Assembly: GCF_000021685.1 (NCBI RefSeq)
Contig: NC_011961.1
Span: 62,001 to 126,000, forward strand
From: Thermomicrobium roseum DSM 5159
Lineage (GTDB): Bacteria > Chloroflexota > Chloroflexia > Thermomicrobiales > Thermomicrobiaceae
DNA: 64,000 bases
Direction of reading: 5' to 3'
A program made the position numbers and the translations under genes. This document shows positions 44,181 to 52,677 of the stretch, piece after piece. A model generated the notes under the pieces. That model was not told the origin of the DNA. It did no database searches and was given only the letters and a program-made list of their open reading frames with translations. Positions within the stretch are counted from its first letter, which is position 1, and every line of letters begins with the position of its first letter.

Positions 44181-45512
44181 TCAGTCAAGATTGGCCAGGA
44201 GGTCGGCGCGGGGGAATTGCTGGTGCTGCAGCGCGCGCCGGACACGGGTACGACTCAGTTCGGCCAAGGCGGCACGGCAGAGCGCGAGACCTGCCTGGCC
44301 GTGCTCGCGCCAACCGGTCGCGGTGACGGGCGCGAAGCCGTGGGCGAGGAGCGAATAGTTGCGGTGCTGCGTCCACTGCAGGAGGCGCGGACGCTCGGCG
44401 GCGAGCCAGCCAGCGAGCGGCTCATCGGGGAGGTCAGCCAAAAGATCCCAGGCCTGAACGAGGGCGAGCCGGACCGGCCCGTTTCCCTCGGTTCGCCCAG
44501 CGAGCTTGGCTCGCCAGGCCTCGGGAAGGCCCGCCAGCTCGACGTCGCTCGTGTCGATGCGATGTCCCAGCCAGAGGCGCAACTGCACGAGCAGCTCGAG
44601 CGCGCGGTAGACGCGGGCGACTGCATCGTCGTAGCGGGACTGGGTCGCCCGACGCTCGGCATTGAAGAGGATGTCCTCGACGGCGATGTAGGGATCGCGC
44701 AGCTGCTCGAGGGGAGTCAGGCGCGACCCGCGAGCATCCGGCTGACCCGGCGCGAAGGCGTGGACGACGCTGGTGAGCTGGTCCAGAACGGTGAGCCAGC
44801 TGTGCCAGTCGCGCCGGTACAGCTCCAAAAACGTCTTCGCTGTCGCCAGCTCGTAGCGATCCCAGGCATCGAAGGCACGGCAGAGGTTGCGGGCATGTTC
44901 GAGCCGGGTGCGCAGGGCTGCCGAGAGTTCGCGCTGCAGAGCCTGGTCGAGCGTAGCCGCCGCCTCAGCGTAATCGAAGCGCTCGAGCGCGAGACGCGCT
45001 AACCCGACGAAGCGACGCGCCCGGACGTCATGGACGCCGCTGACGGGGGCGAAGCTCTCTGTCCCCGGGATCACGGTCGCCTGGTGTCCGCGCGCTCCCC
45101 GCACCAGGCGGAGTTGCACCTCGGGCCGTCCCTCGCTGTCCAGGGCAGCCAGGACCAGGGCAGCGCTCATCGACTTGGTTCCCGCGGTGTAGTCGGCCAA
45201 GAACTCAGCGTCCGGGAAACGACGCCGGAGATCGGCGAAACACTCTACCAAGCGCTGGTAGCAGGCAACCAGATCGTCGGGATCCTCGAGCGAGACGACC
45301 TCGTAGCGCTCAGGTGGGAGACCGGTGAGTGCGGCGTAGTCGTCGACGAAACGCAGGCTTCCCGCCTGGAAGTCGGCGGCGTGGGAGCACACGAAGGCGA
45401 CGAAGTCCGGGCGAGCCTCGCGCAAGGCGTAGGCTTCCGGTCGATCGGCGACGTTACCGTCCGTCGGCTTCCCGACGTTGAGGACGAGGACGCGACGCAC
45501 TGGCTGGTTCAT
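44181..45512 (-). CDS. CRISPR-associated CARF-HEPN protein (TIGR02710/Csx-Csm6-like)
   Basis: 443 aa. The N-terminal CARF-type Rossmann domain has VLVLNVGKPTDGNVADRPEA and ADYTAGTKSMSAA (about 107-117), the loop that contacts cyclic oligoadenylate in CARF proteins. The C-terminal half is helical, with a HEPN-like RNase motif Arg384-x6-His391 (HRNYSLLAHGF). It should be activated by cyclic oligoadenylate made by the Cas10 encoded at 48885, then cut RNA unspecifically. It is the last gene of the operon, 3 nt after cmr6. The family name is by pattern and not from a database search. Confidence 0.8.
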   Translation of the reverse strand: MNQPVRRVLVLNVGKPTDGNVADRPEAYALREARPDFVAFVCSHAADFQAGSLRFVDDYAALTGLPPERYEVVSLEDPDDLVACYQRLVECFADLRRRFPDAEFLADYTAGTKSMSAALVLAALDSEGRPEVQLRLVRGARGHQATVIPGTESFAPVSGVHDVRARRFVGLARLALERFDYAEAAATLDQALQRELSAALRTRLEHARNLCRAFDAWDRYELATAKTFLELYRRDWHSWLTVLDQLTSVVHAFAPGQPDARGSRLTPLEQLRDPYIAVEDILFNAERRATQSRYDDAVARVYRALELLVQLRLWLGHRIDTSDVELAGLPEAWRAKLAGRTEGNGPVRLALVQAWDLLADLPDEPLAGWLAAERPRLLQWTQHRNYSLLAHGFAPVTATGWREHGQAGLALCRAALAELSRTRVRRALQHQQFPRADLLANLD

Positions 45513-45515
45513 CGT

Positions 45516-46463
45516 TCACTCCCTGTTCCGGAACACGCCGTAGCCGCTCGTCGTCTTGGCCCCGAAACCGAGCTGGGCCAACCCGTTGCGGAGCCAGCCC
45601 AGAGCGAGCTGCCGGAGTCGGCCATCGGGATCGCTCACCCCCTGGCGGAGCCCGATCGCCAGGCGGTAGCGCGTGCCCGGCGCGACAGCCAGGAAGGTGA
45701 TCGGCTTCGGGTTCTGCCAGGGGGTCGGCGGCTCCTTCCCGCTGTAATAGTCCGGATAGTGGGGCGTCATCACGTCGAGCTCGAGGCGCCAGCCAGGTTC
45801 GGGGTAGGCGTCGAAGAAGACGAGCGCACCGGCCTGGCCGACCTCGTGCGCTTCTCCTGAGCGGGGTACGCGGCCGAAGACGGCGAGGAAGTCGGGATCC
45901 GACTCGTTGCGTCGCTCGACGAGATGGGCGTAGGCACGGGCGACACCCTTGAGACCGCTCCCCGGCAGCACGGGAAAGCCGAGCCGGTCGAAGCGGAAAC
46001 CGATCTCGAGCGGGCCATGGGCGCCGAGGCCGCTGACCAGGCGCGACTCCAGTTCAACGGAACATGGTTCCGCTCCGGCTGCGCGCACGGTTGCTTCCCA
46101 GCGCACCAGGATCTGCTCGGCGAGAGCGTCCTTGGCGAGCCGCTCGGCTGCTGCGATCACCTCGCGCAGGAAGTCGCGGCGCGGTGTCGCCTCGGTACGG
46201 TCGCCGAAGACGGCTGCTTCCGGCGCGAAGCGATCGAAGAGGAGCCCGGGGTTCGCCACCTGGTTCCGGACGCTGTTCCAGAGCATCCGCGTGGCGGACG
46301 GGAGGAGCGGGTGCGGCCGCCCTCGCTCGCCGTCGGCGTGCTCGGCCGATCGATCACGGTCGCGTGGTGGGCCGGAGCGGCCCCCCGAACGTGGTCGCGC
46401 TTCACCGCGTTGCGGTGGACGACCGTTGCCGCGCGGCTGGTCGGGTCGCGGTCGCTCACGCAT
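45516..46463 (-). CDS. cmr6: Type III-B CRISPR RAMP protein Cmr6
   Basis: 315 aa. The RAMP fold is shown by FPVLPGSGLKGVARAYAHLV and the C-terminal glycine-rich loop GFGAKTTSGYG, both typical of Cmr6, which caps the Cmr backbone at the 3' end of crRNA. The first about 50 residues are an Arg/Pro/Gly-rich unstructured tail (RPRPDQPRGNGRPPQRGE and so on). This is unusual and probably binds RNA. The start overlaps cmr5 by 8 nt, and moving the start inward would remove the tail; the present ATG is the only one before the conserved part (ATRMLWNSVR). Confidence 0.9.
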   Translation of the reverse strand: MRERPRPDQPRGNGRPPQRGEARPRSGGRSGPPRDRDRSAEHADGERGRPHPLLPSATRMLWNSVRNQVANPGLLFDRFAPEAAVFGDRTEATPRRDFLREVIAAAERLAKDALAEQILVRWEATVRAAGAEPCSVELESRLVSGLGAHGPLEIGFRFDRLGFPVLPGSGLKGVARAYAHLVERRNESDPDFLAVFGRVPRSGEAHEVGQAGALVFFDAYPEPGWRLELDVMTPHYPDYYSGKEPPTPWQNPKPITFLAVAPGTRYRLAIGLRQGVSDPDGRLRQLALGWLRNGLAQLGFGAKTTSGYGVFRNRE

Positions 46464-46878
46464 CGGCTCCCTCCTTCACCAGCTCGGCTTCGGCGAACCG
46501 CTTGAGCCAGGCGAGGAAGGCGAGCGCCTCCAGCGTGGCGCGGCGGTACTCGGCGACGCTAGCGTGGCGGACGATCCACTCGCGGAGGTCGTCCAGCTCC
46601 TGACCGGTCAGTTGCGTGCCCACCCAGCGCGAGAGGTCACGAGCGAGGTGGAGGTGGGCATTGACCTGCCCAGGCTTGTCGGGCCTCTTGGAGACCAGAA
46701 AGGCCAGCGTCTGGCCCAAGCCGTGCAGCTGGACGAGCGAGGCAGCCTCGCGGGCGAGCTGACCGTATTCTGCAGCATAGCTCGTCCCCTTGACCGCAGC
46801 CACGCATGCCCAGGCGCGGGCTGCACGCTGTTGCTCCAGTGTGCGCTGCTGCGTCGTACGGTGTACCGGCTGGCTCAC
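46456..46878 (-). CDS. cmr5: Type III-B CRISPR protein Cmr5
   Basis: 140 aa, all-helical small subunit. RTLEQQRAARAWACVAAVKG, KGTSYAAEYGQLAREAASLV, LVQLHGLGQTLAFLVSK and EALAFLAWLKRFAEAELV fit Cmr5, which forms the minor filament along the target RNA in the Cmr complex. It is overlapped by cmr6 and separated from cmr4 by 14 nt. Confidence 0.88.
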   Translation of the reverse strand: MSQPVHRTTQQRTLEQQRAARAWACVAAVKGTSYAAEYGQLAREAASLVQLHGLGQTLAFLVSKRPDKPGQVNAHLHLARDLSRWVGTQLTGQELDDLREWIVRHASVAEYRRATLEALAFLAWLKRFAEAELVKEGADA

Positions 46879-46892
46879 GGCTCACCCTCCCT

Positions 46893-47816
46893 TCATACCC
46901 GCGCGACGCGCAGGACGACGGCACCGCGGCCGGTCGTCTCGTCGCCACCCAGACGGACACGCCGGCCGTCGAGCTTGCCCGTCAACCAGCCAAGCAGCGC
47001 GCGGCCGTCCTCGTTCACCTTGTCGTAGCGCGAGCGGGTCGTTGCCAGGAGACCGACCAGCAGCGTTTCGGCCGGCAAGGTCTCGGTCGTCCAGAGGGCT
47101 CCCGGTTCGACCGTCTTGGTCTCGTCCTTCAGCCGCACGTGGGCCTCGATCTCGGTCGCGTAGAGAACGAAGTCGCGGAACTCGTCGTCGGGCAGGACGC
47201 AGAGATGCTTGGCCAGGTTCTCCCGCCACCAGGCGTATTCCGGCGTCTGGGGCAGGGCGAGGGCGACCAGCCACTCGGCCAGCGCCGAGACGAGACCGGC
47301 CAGTTCGCCGGCCAGCGTGAAGCTGTACTCCTCGAGGACGACACCGACCTGCTGACCAGCCGGGGTGAGGAGCGCGCTGCCATTGGCGACGGCGCACTGA
47401 CCCGGCTGGAGGCCGGCGAAGCGGGTGGGGTCGACCGGCCCCTCGATCCCGGCCAGCTTGGCCAGGCGCACCAGGCGTGCGAGCACAGCCGGGCTGGTCG
47501 TCCAGGCGAAGACGCCAGCCAGCGAGCGGACCGGGAAGAGGACGACCTGGAGATCGGTCACTTGGAGCGCTCCAGCATGGGTGGAAGCTTCCTCCGGGCG
47601 ATCGGGGCCGAAGAGGGCGCGGTGGCGCTCGGCATCGGCGCCGTTGGCCTGGGTCGTCGCGCGGAGGACGCCCTTGACGCTGGACGCCTGGGCGATGGGG
47701 AAGCCAGTGATCCGCTCGCGCTGGATCGGGAGATCGACCGTGCCGACGGCGCGGCCGGTCCCAGCGTGTACCGGTGTTTCGCAGTAGGCGAAGAGCAAGG
47801 CACTCGCTTCGGCCAT
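46893..47816 (-). CDS. cmr4: Type III-B CRISPR backbone RAMP Cmr4 (target RNA nuclease)
   Basis: 307 aa. The N-terminal HAGTGRAVGTVDLPIQRE carries Asp28, at the position of the catalytic Asp that cleaves target RNA every 6 nt in Cmr4/Csm3. SSVKGVLRATTQ is the RAMP glycine/lysine motif, and the C-terminal RLGGDETTGRGAVVLR loop is standard. Several copies would wrap the crRNA. The start is 1 nt after the cmr3 stop. Confidence 0.92.
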   Translation of the reverse strand: MAEASALLFAYCETPVHAGTGRAVGTVDLPIQRERITGFPIAQASSVKGVLRATTQANGADAERHRALFGPDRPEEASTHAGALQVTDLQVVLFPVRSLAGVFAWTTSPAVLARLVRLAKLAGIEGPVDPTRFAGLQPGQCAVANGSALLTPAGQQVGVVLEEYSFTLAGELAGLVSALAEWLVALALPQTPEYAWWRENLAKHLCVLPDDEFRDFVLYATEIEAHVRLKDETKTVEPGALWTTETLPAETLLVGLLATTRSRYDKVNEDGRALLGWLTGKLDGRRVRLGGDETTGRGAVVLRVARV

Positions 47817-47817
47817 C

Positions 47818-48888
47818 TCACCATCCTCCGATCAGCACTGTCCCGAAACCGATCTCGGCACCCCAGTCGCTCACAGTCGGCCAGGGAAGGTCGCTGGTGC
47901 GGCGGAGCCGGGCCTCGCCACGGGCGACGAAGTAGTAGACGCTCCCGGCCGGCACGGCGCGGTGCGCGGGACGCTCGCGACCACGCGCGAGATCGAAGCC
48001 ACCGACCGTCTCGTAGCGATCGAGCGCCGCCGCGACCAGCTCGACGGAACCTTCGAAGAAGGCGCCCCAATCCCGCGGGAGCCAGCCGCGCTCGAAGACG
48101 GCGGGAGTCAGGAAGAAGAGGACGAACCGCTCGGGCAACGGCTCGGGAACCGGTGGTGGAGCGAACGAGGTGACGACCTCGAACCGTGCCGACCGGCGTT
48201 CCCCACCGAGCGCGAGGACTCCCGCCGGCTCTGGCCAGTCGAGCCCCGTGAACGAGACCAGCAGCCCCACGCCAGGCGCTGGTCGGACGTAGCGCGCCTC
48301 GTAGTAGAGTCCCTCGCGCGTCGTGCGGCGGGACGAGTCCTGGGCGATCCCGATCCGCACCTCCTCCGCCCAGAGTTCCTCTTGCGGGACACCGGGAACG
48401 GGCTCGCCGCGGGAGTAGGCAGCGAAATCGGTCAGGCGCAGCCAGAGCCGCTGGCTGGCCTTCTCGGACACTGGCTCGCCTGCGTGCCACAGCGGGAAGA
48501 GTGCGGGTGTCGGTGTGGGCAGACGCAGCCACTCCGGTGGCTGCTCGGGCAGCGGCAGGCGCCGGGCCTGGCGACCGGGGAACGCTGCATCGGCCGGTGG
48601 GGGAAGCAAGACCTCGAACTCGCCGGATGCGGTCCGACGTGCGACGAGCGGGCCGACCAGGCGCAGCGGCCCCCAGTCATCCGGTCCACCGACCACCCCG
48701 GCGACAGCTGCGGCGTCCCAGGGGGGAACCGTGGAGTGGACCATGAGGTGGTAGGCACGCAACGCTCCCTGCACCACCAGCGGACTGGGTGGGAAGCGGC
48801 TGGCGGCGCGGAACTGCTGGCCAGCGGTGAAGGGACGGCCGTCGCGGAAGAGCCAGACGTCGAGCGGTTCCAGGAACAGCGTCGTCAC
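47818..48888 (-). CDS. cmr3: Type III-B CRISPR RAMP protein Cmr3
   Basis: 356 aa from a GTG that overlaps the cas10 stop (GTGA); the longer frame upstream lies inside cas10. LFLEPLDVWLFRDGRPFTAG and ASRFPPSPLVVQGALRAYHL are the characteristic Cmr3 opening, and the C-terminal WGAEIGFGTVLIGGW is the glycine-rich RAMP loop. Cmr3 binds the 8-nt 5' handle of crRNA together with Cas10. Confidence 0.9.
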   Translation of the reverse strand: MTTLFLEPLDVWLFRDGRPFTAGQQFRAASRFPPSPLVVQGALRAYHLMVHSTVPPWDAAAVAGVVGGPDDWGPLRLVGPLVARRTASGEFEVLLPPPADAAFPGRQARRLPLPEQPPEWLRLPTPTPALFPLWHAGEPVSEKASQRLWLRLTDFAAYSRGEPVPGVPQEELWAEEVRIGIAQDSSRRTTREGLYYEARYVRPAPGVGLLVSFTGLDWPEPAGVLALGGERRSARFEVVTSFAPPPVPEPLPERFVLFFLTPAVFERGWLPRDWGAFFEGSVELVAAALDRYETVGGFDLARGRERPAHRAVPAGSVYYFVARGEARLRRTSDLPWPTVSDWGAEIGFGTVLIGGW

Positions 48889-50699
48889 TCGCCACCTCCT
48901 CTCGCCAGGAAGCGCGCCAGCGCGAGCCAGTCCGCCAACTGTGCCGGTCCGGAGGGCACGCGCTCGAACCGCCGCGAGTCGTCCTCGCCCGGCAGGCTGG
49001 CGCGCAGCTGGTCGTAGCTGGTCGCGAAGCCGTACAGCCGCTCGACCAGCCGCTCGCGCTCGTCCGCGGTACCGCTCGGCCACTCGCCCTGACGTTTGAC
49101 CGAACGAGCGAGAACGGCACGGAAGGCCGCATCGGCCTGCGGGAAGGTACGAGCGTACTGGCGCAGGTCGGTGGGCAGGCGACCGGAGAGGCTCCCCGCG
49201 CCATCGCGGCGGAAACGGTCGACCAGGTCGGGCAGGTCGAGCCCCATGAGTCGATCGGCGCGAGCGACAACATGGACGATCTCACCACCGCGCGGCTGGA
49301 GCTCGACAGCGACCGCCCCCTTGCCGGGCAGCCGCTTGGCCCGCTTTTCCGCCTCGCGTGCGCTCCGGAGGAGGTCGCCGAGCGGTTCCAGCCAGTGGCC
49401 GATGGCGATCCCGGCCGAGGCGGAGCGTCCGTCCGTGATCTCGGCGAACGCTGCAGCGAGTGCCAGGGCGAGCGAGACTGCCTGCTCGGCCGGGGTCAAC
49501 GCAAGCACATCGTCGCCGCCGCGGTAGATGAAGACGGCATCTCGAGCCTGCTGGCGGGCTGTCTCCTCGACACTAGCCGCGAAGCCCGCCAGCTTCCGGC
49601 TGATCTCGCGGTGAACCGGCTCGCCCCCCTGCGCGAGCGCACTGGTGAGCCACTGGCCCATCGAGTCGCCGTCGAGCACGACGACCGCGACGTAGCGGGA
49701 CGGGCGCTGGCCGACCGCCTGGTAGAGCTCGGCGAGGCGATGGCGGGCAGTGCGGAGCGGCGTCTCGACCTGGCTGCGCAGTCGCTCGGCCTCATCCGGA
49801 TCGAGGCCCAGTTCCTCCAGCAGCGCTGGCCACTCGAGGGTCGACTCGTAGAGGAAGGCACCGTCGTAGGGGAACGCCTCGACGGTGTGGCGCGTGCGGC
49901 GGTACCGGTCTGGCCGCTGGCCGAACGCTGTCACCAGGAGCTCAAAGGCATCGCGGTAGGACTCGAGTGCCGGGGCGGCACGCTCGGCCGCCAGGCGAGC
50001 GAAGGGCCGAGCGGCGATGGTCGGGACTGAGGGATACGCTTCCTCGGAGTACGCGAACCGCTTCACCGCGCTGACCGCATCCAGCCGCTCGTGCTCGCCG
50101 ACGAGGCGGCCACCCTGCGGGTGGCGGCGCACCGCGCGCCAGAACGCGCGGGGATCCTGACCGGCGGGAGCGAGCGCTGCGCGGTTGCCTCCCAGCGAGT
50201 CTTTGGCGCCGGCTTCGGCACGCTGGGTAAAGGTACGGGTCTTCTTGAGCGCGGCGACTCCAGCTTGGGCCCGGTGGAAGGCGGTCGCATAGTCGTCCTG
50301 CTCGATGCGGGCAGCCGCCCAGTAGATTTCCCAGACGTCGCCCGTCTGCGCCTGCCATTGGGCACGCAGGGCATCGTCGAGTGGCGCGTACGACTCGATT
50401 TTGGCCAGCGCGTCGCTGGCCAGCTGTTCCCAGCGGGTTTGCAGGGCTGCTGCTGCTCGCTCGGCGAGCTGCTCGACATCTTCCCAGGGTACGCGAGCGA
50501 CGATGACGTTGGGCGGGTCGCCGGAGCCGAGGTCGGCGGGGTAGACGAGTTCCGCACCGGCATCCTGGAGCGAACGGGCAACGGCCCGGGCCAGCTCGGC
50601 CAGGATATGGCTCCCGGCGTAGAGGTCAGCTGTCCGGCGCGCTTCGGCGATGAACGCTTGCACGGGGCCGAAGGTAAAGCGGAGGACCGCGTCAGGCAT
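48885..50699 (-). CDS. cmr2: Cas10/Cmr2, HD-less with intact cyclase motif
   Basis: 604 aa from the ATG at MPDAVLRFTFGPVQ. Two palm-like domains are present: VVVLDGDSMGQW near 340 and IYRGGDDVLAL with GGDD at 394-397, so cyclic oligoadenylate synthesis is expected. The N-terminal HD nuclease domain of many Cas10 proteins is missing; the protein opens directly with the FGPVQAFIAEARRTADLYAG part. The length is short for Cmr2 (commonly 700-900 aa). DNA cleavage by this Cas10 is therefore unlikely and signalling to the CARF-HEPN protein is the probable output. Confidence 0.93.
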   Translation of the reverse strand: MPDAVLRFTFGPVQAFIAEARRTADLYAGSHILAELARAVARSLQDAGAELVYPADLGSGDPPNVIVARVPWEDVEQLAERAAAALQTRWEQLASDALAKIESYAPLDDALRAQWQAQTGDVWEIYWAAARIEQDDYATAFHRAQAGVAALKKTRTFTQRAEAGAKDSLGGNRAALAPAGQDPRAFWRAVRRHPQGGRLVGEHERLDAVSAVKRFAYSEEAYPSVPTIAARPFARLAAERAAPALESYRDAFELLVTAFGQRPDRYRRTRHTVEAFPYDGAFLYESTLEWPALLEELGLDPDEAERLRSQVETPLRTARHRLAELYQAVGQRPSRYVAVVVLDGDSMGQWLTSALAQGGEPVHREISRKLAGFAASVEETARQQARDAVFIYRGGDDVLALTPAEQAVSLALALAAAFAEITDGRSASAGIAIGHWLEPLGDLLRSAREAEKRAKRLPGKGAVAVELQPRGGEIVHVVARADRLMGLDLPDLVDRFRRDGAGSLSGRLPTDLRQYARTFPQADAAFRAVLARSVKRQGEWPSGTADERERLVERLYGFATSYDQLRASLPGEDDSRRFERVPSGPAQLADWLALARFLARGGGE

Positions 50700-51849
50700 A
50701 CTGCACCTCCGCGACGTTGGGAAGCTGCGCGACCGCAGCAGCGATCTGCGTGTACAGTCGCTCGAGCTGCTCCTCGCCACCTCGGCGGAGCGGGAGGAAA
50801 CGGCTCTGGAAGAGCGTCGCCACGCCCAGGAGGTTCCCGTTCTCCGCTCGCGTAACGCTCAGCCAGAGCGGAGAGGGACGGCGCTCCCGGCGCTCGTACC
50901 CGCTGGGCGGCTCGATCGTCTTGTGCTGCTTTGGGATGACCAAGGGTGCGCCGAAGACGAGGCGCTGCTCGGTCGGGAGCGCGCGGCGCGTCTCGCGGAG
51001 CCATTCTCCGATCGCATCGGCCACGGTCGGCCAGCCGCGCTCCCCGCTCGTCCAGCCACGCTCGCCGAAGACCCAGATGCGGCACCAGCGCGGGTCGAGC
51101 ACCTCCCAGCCGGGACGCTCGGGATTGGCGTCGGCTCGCGCCTGCGACCGCTGGCGCAGGAGACGGAGCCCCTCAGCGAGCTGGCGCGCTGCCTGCTGGG
51201 GTTCGGGGGACAACGCGAACGGGAGATTCAGGTGCGAGGGCACAGCTGGGGTCGTTGCGCCGTCGGGCGAGCGCCGCGGCACCGGCCGGTGCGCGAGCGC
51301 ACCACCGAGCCGGCGGGCCCGGGCACCGAGCCCACCGAGATGGAGGAGCAGCCAGGCAGACCGCACCGCGCGGTAGAGCGCCTCGCGGGCCTCCCGCTCG
51401 TCGACGCCCGGTCGAGCGAGGAGGTCGATCGAGAACGGGTACGGAGGGGCGAGAGCCCGCCGCGCGGGAATCTCCTGGTCACGAGCACGCGAGGGTGCCA
51501 TGGAGAAAAAGAGGTACGCGCGGCCGGAGTCCCGCGCTGCCCGCCACTCCTGTGGCGCGCTCTGCTGCTCCTGCCGTACCCGAACCACGATCTTCGAGGC
51601 GCCGGCCTTCCCCTCACCCCCGGCTTCGCCGAACGTCTCGGCCTCGAGGCGGCGGATCTCGGCGAGCGCCTGATCGTCGGTTCCGTAGCAACCGCCGAGA
51701 AGCGCGCGCAGCCAGAAACGGAGCGCACCGCGGATGGAACTCGCCCGGAGTTCCGGATCGCCGCGCGGGTCAGCGCCGCCGAGGAAGAGTGGCGTCAACG
51801 TCTCGAGAGGGAGGCGGACGGAAGGGAGTGAGTGCTCTTTGCTCATCAA
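50692..51849 (-). CDS. cmr1: Type III-B CRISPR RAMP protein Cmr1
   Basis: 385 aa. LPLETLTPLFLGGADPRG and the RAMP motif LRASSIRGALRFWLRALLGG are the diagnostic Cmr1 start. The protein also has the family's Arg-rich helix and a C-terminal SRFLPLRRGGEEQLERLY. Cmr1 caps the complex at the crRNA 3' side next to Cmr6. It is the first cmr gene, overlaps cas10 by 8 nt and begins only 12 nt after the protease gene. Confidence 0.92.
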   Translation of the reverse strand: MMSKEHSLPSVRLPLETLTPLFLGGADPRGDPELRASSIRGALRFWLRALLGGCYGTDDQALAEIRRLEAETFGEAGGEGKAGASKIVVRVRQEQQSAPQEWRAARDSGRAYLFFSMAPSRARDQEIPARRALAPPYPFSIDLLARPGVDEREAREALYRAVRSAWLLLHLGGLGARARRLGGALAHRPVPRRSPDGATTPAVPSHLNLPFALSPEPQQAARQLAEGLRLLRQRSQARADANPERPGWEVLDPRWCRIWVFGERGWTSGERGWPTVADAIGEWLRETRRALPTEQRLVFGAPLVIPKQHKTIEPPSGYERRERRPSPLWLSVTRAENGNLLGVATLFQSRFLPLRRGGEEQLERLYTQIAAAVAQLPNVAEVQYA

Positions 51850-51861
51850 TGGCTCCTTCGC

Positions 51862-52668
51862 TTACGCCATCGCCACAACCTGCTCGATCTCCTCGATCGC
51901 GACCGCAAAGTTGACACCCTGCGCGGGGATCTCGCCAGCCCAGGGGATCCCCCCGATAGCCATCCCGACGACTCTGCCCTGCTCGTCGAGCAGCGGGCCG
52001 CCACTCACACCGGGATTCAGGGCTGCGTCGGTCTGCAGGAACTCTATGCCATCGAAGGTACGCCGTCCAGAGAGCACACCACGCGTGACTGTCGGCTCGC
52101 CCAGCAGCTGGTCACCCAGTGCGTAGCCGAGCGCCGTGAGGGCGCTCCCGAGCGGGAGCTGGCGCGACTGGCCGCGCGGCAGGGGCTGGACACCGACCAG
52201 CGCCGGCGCCTCGAGCAGCGCGACGTCGTGGCGCTCGTCACGCTGGCGCACGGTCGCTGGGTGTGCCGTCCCATCAGGTGCGATCACCTCGACACGTTCC
52301 CAGCCGGCAACGACGTGCGCAGCCGTGACGACGAGCGTCCGGTCGCTCTCGCGTGCCCAAACGAAACCGGTTCCCAAGCCGTCCGGCACCCGTACCTGGA
52401 GGACACCGTGGAGCGCGCGGTTCACCATCGTCGCCCGGTCCCCCGGGTCAGCTGGGCCGCTCGCGACCGGTGTCGGCGCGGGGGCAGTCGGTGCAGGGGT
52501 GAGTGGCGGGACAGTCGGGATCGGCGTGACCGTGAGCACCACCCGCGTGTCGAGCGCCGGGACGTCGACCGGTGCCCGCCAGCGGGCGACGGCCAGCCCA
52601 GCCAGCGCCAGCGTCAGGAGTCCAGCGAACAACACTGCGACGAGCAGCAGCGAGTTGGCTCGCCCCAT
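51862..52668 (-). CDS. Membrane-anchored trypsin-like serine protease
   Basis: 268 aa. One membrane helix (about 7-28) is followed by a Pro/Thr/Ala-rich linker (40-75) and an S1C-type protease domain with His118 (VVTAAHVVAG), Asp148 (ERHDVALLE) and Ser222 (NPGVSGGPLLD). No PDZ domain follows, unlike DegP/HtrA. The protease domain is expected outside the membrane if the helix is a type II anchor. The stop is 12 nt before cmr1, and the gene follows the zinc-ribbon gene by 9 nt, so it probably shares the Cmr transcript. A link to CRISPR signalling is possible but unproven; an envelope-stress role is the plain alternative. Confidence 0.88.
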   Translation of the reverse strand: MGRANSLLLVAVLFAGLLTLALAGLAVARWRAPVDVPALDTRVVLTVTPIPTVPPLTPAPTAPAPTPVASGPADPGDRATMVNRALHGVLQVRVPDGLGTGFVWARESDRTLVVTAAHVVAGWERVEVIAPDGTAHPATVRQRDERHDVALLEAPALVGVQPLPRGQSRQLPLGSALTALGYALGDQLLGEPTVTRGVLSGRRTFDGIEFLQTDAALNPGVSGGPLLDEQGRVVGMAIGGIPWAGEIPAQGVNFAVAIEEIEQVVAMA

Positions 52669-52677
52669 GCCTGCCTC

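Noticed and set aside
46806..48173. Long plus-strand frame opposite cmr4 and cmr3
   Set aside because: Antisense shadow of well-supported RAMP genes.
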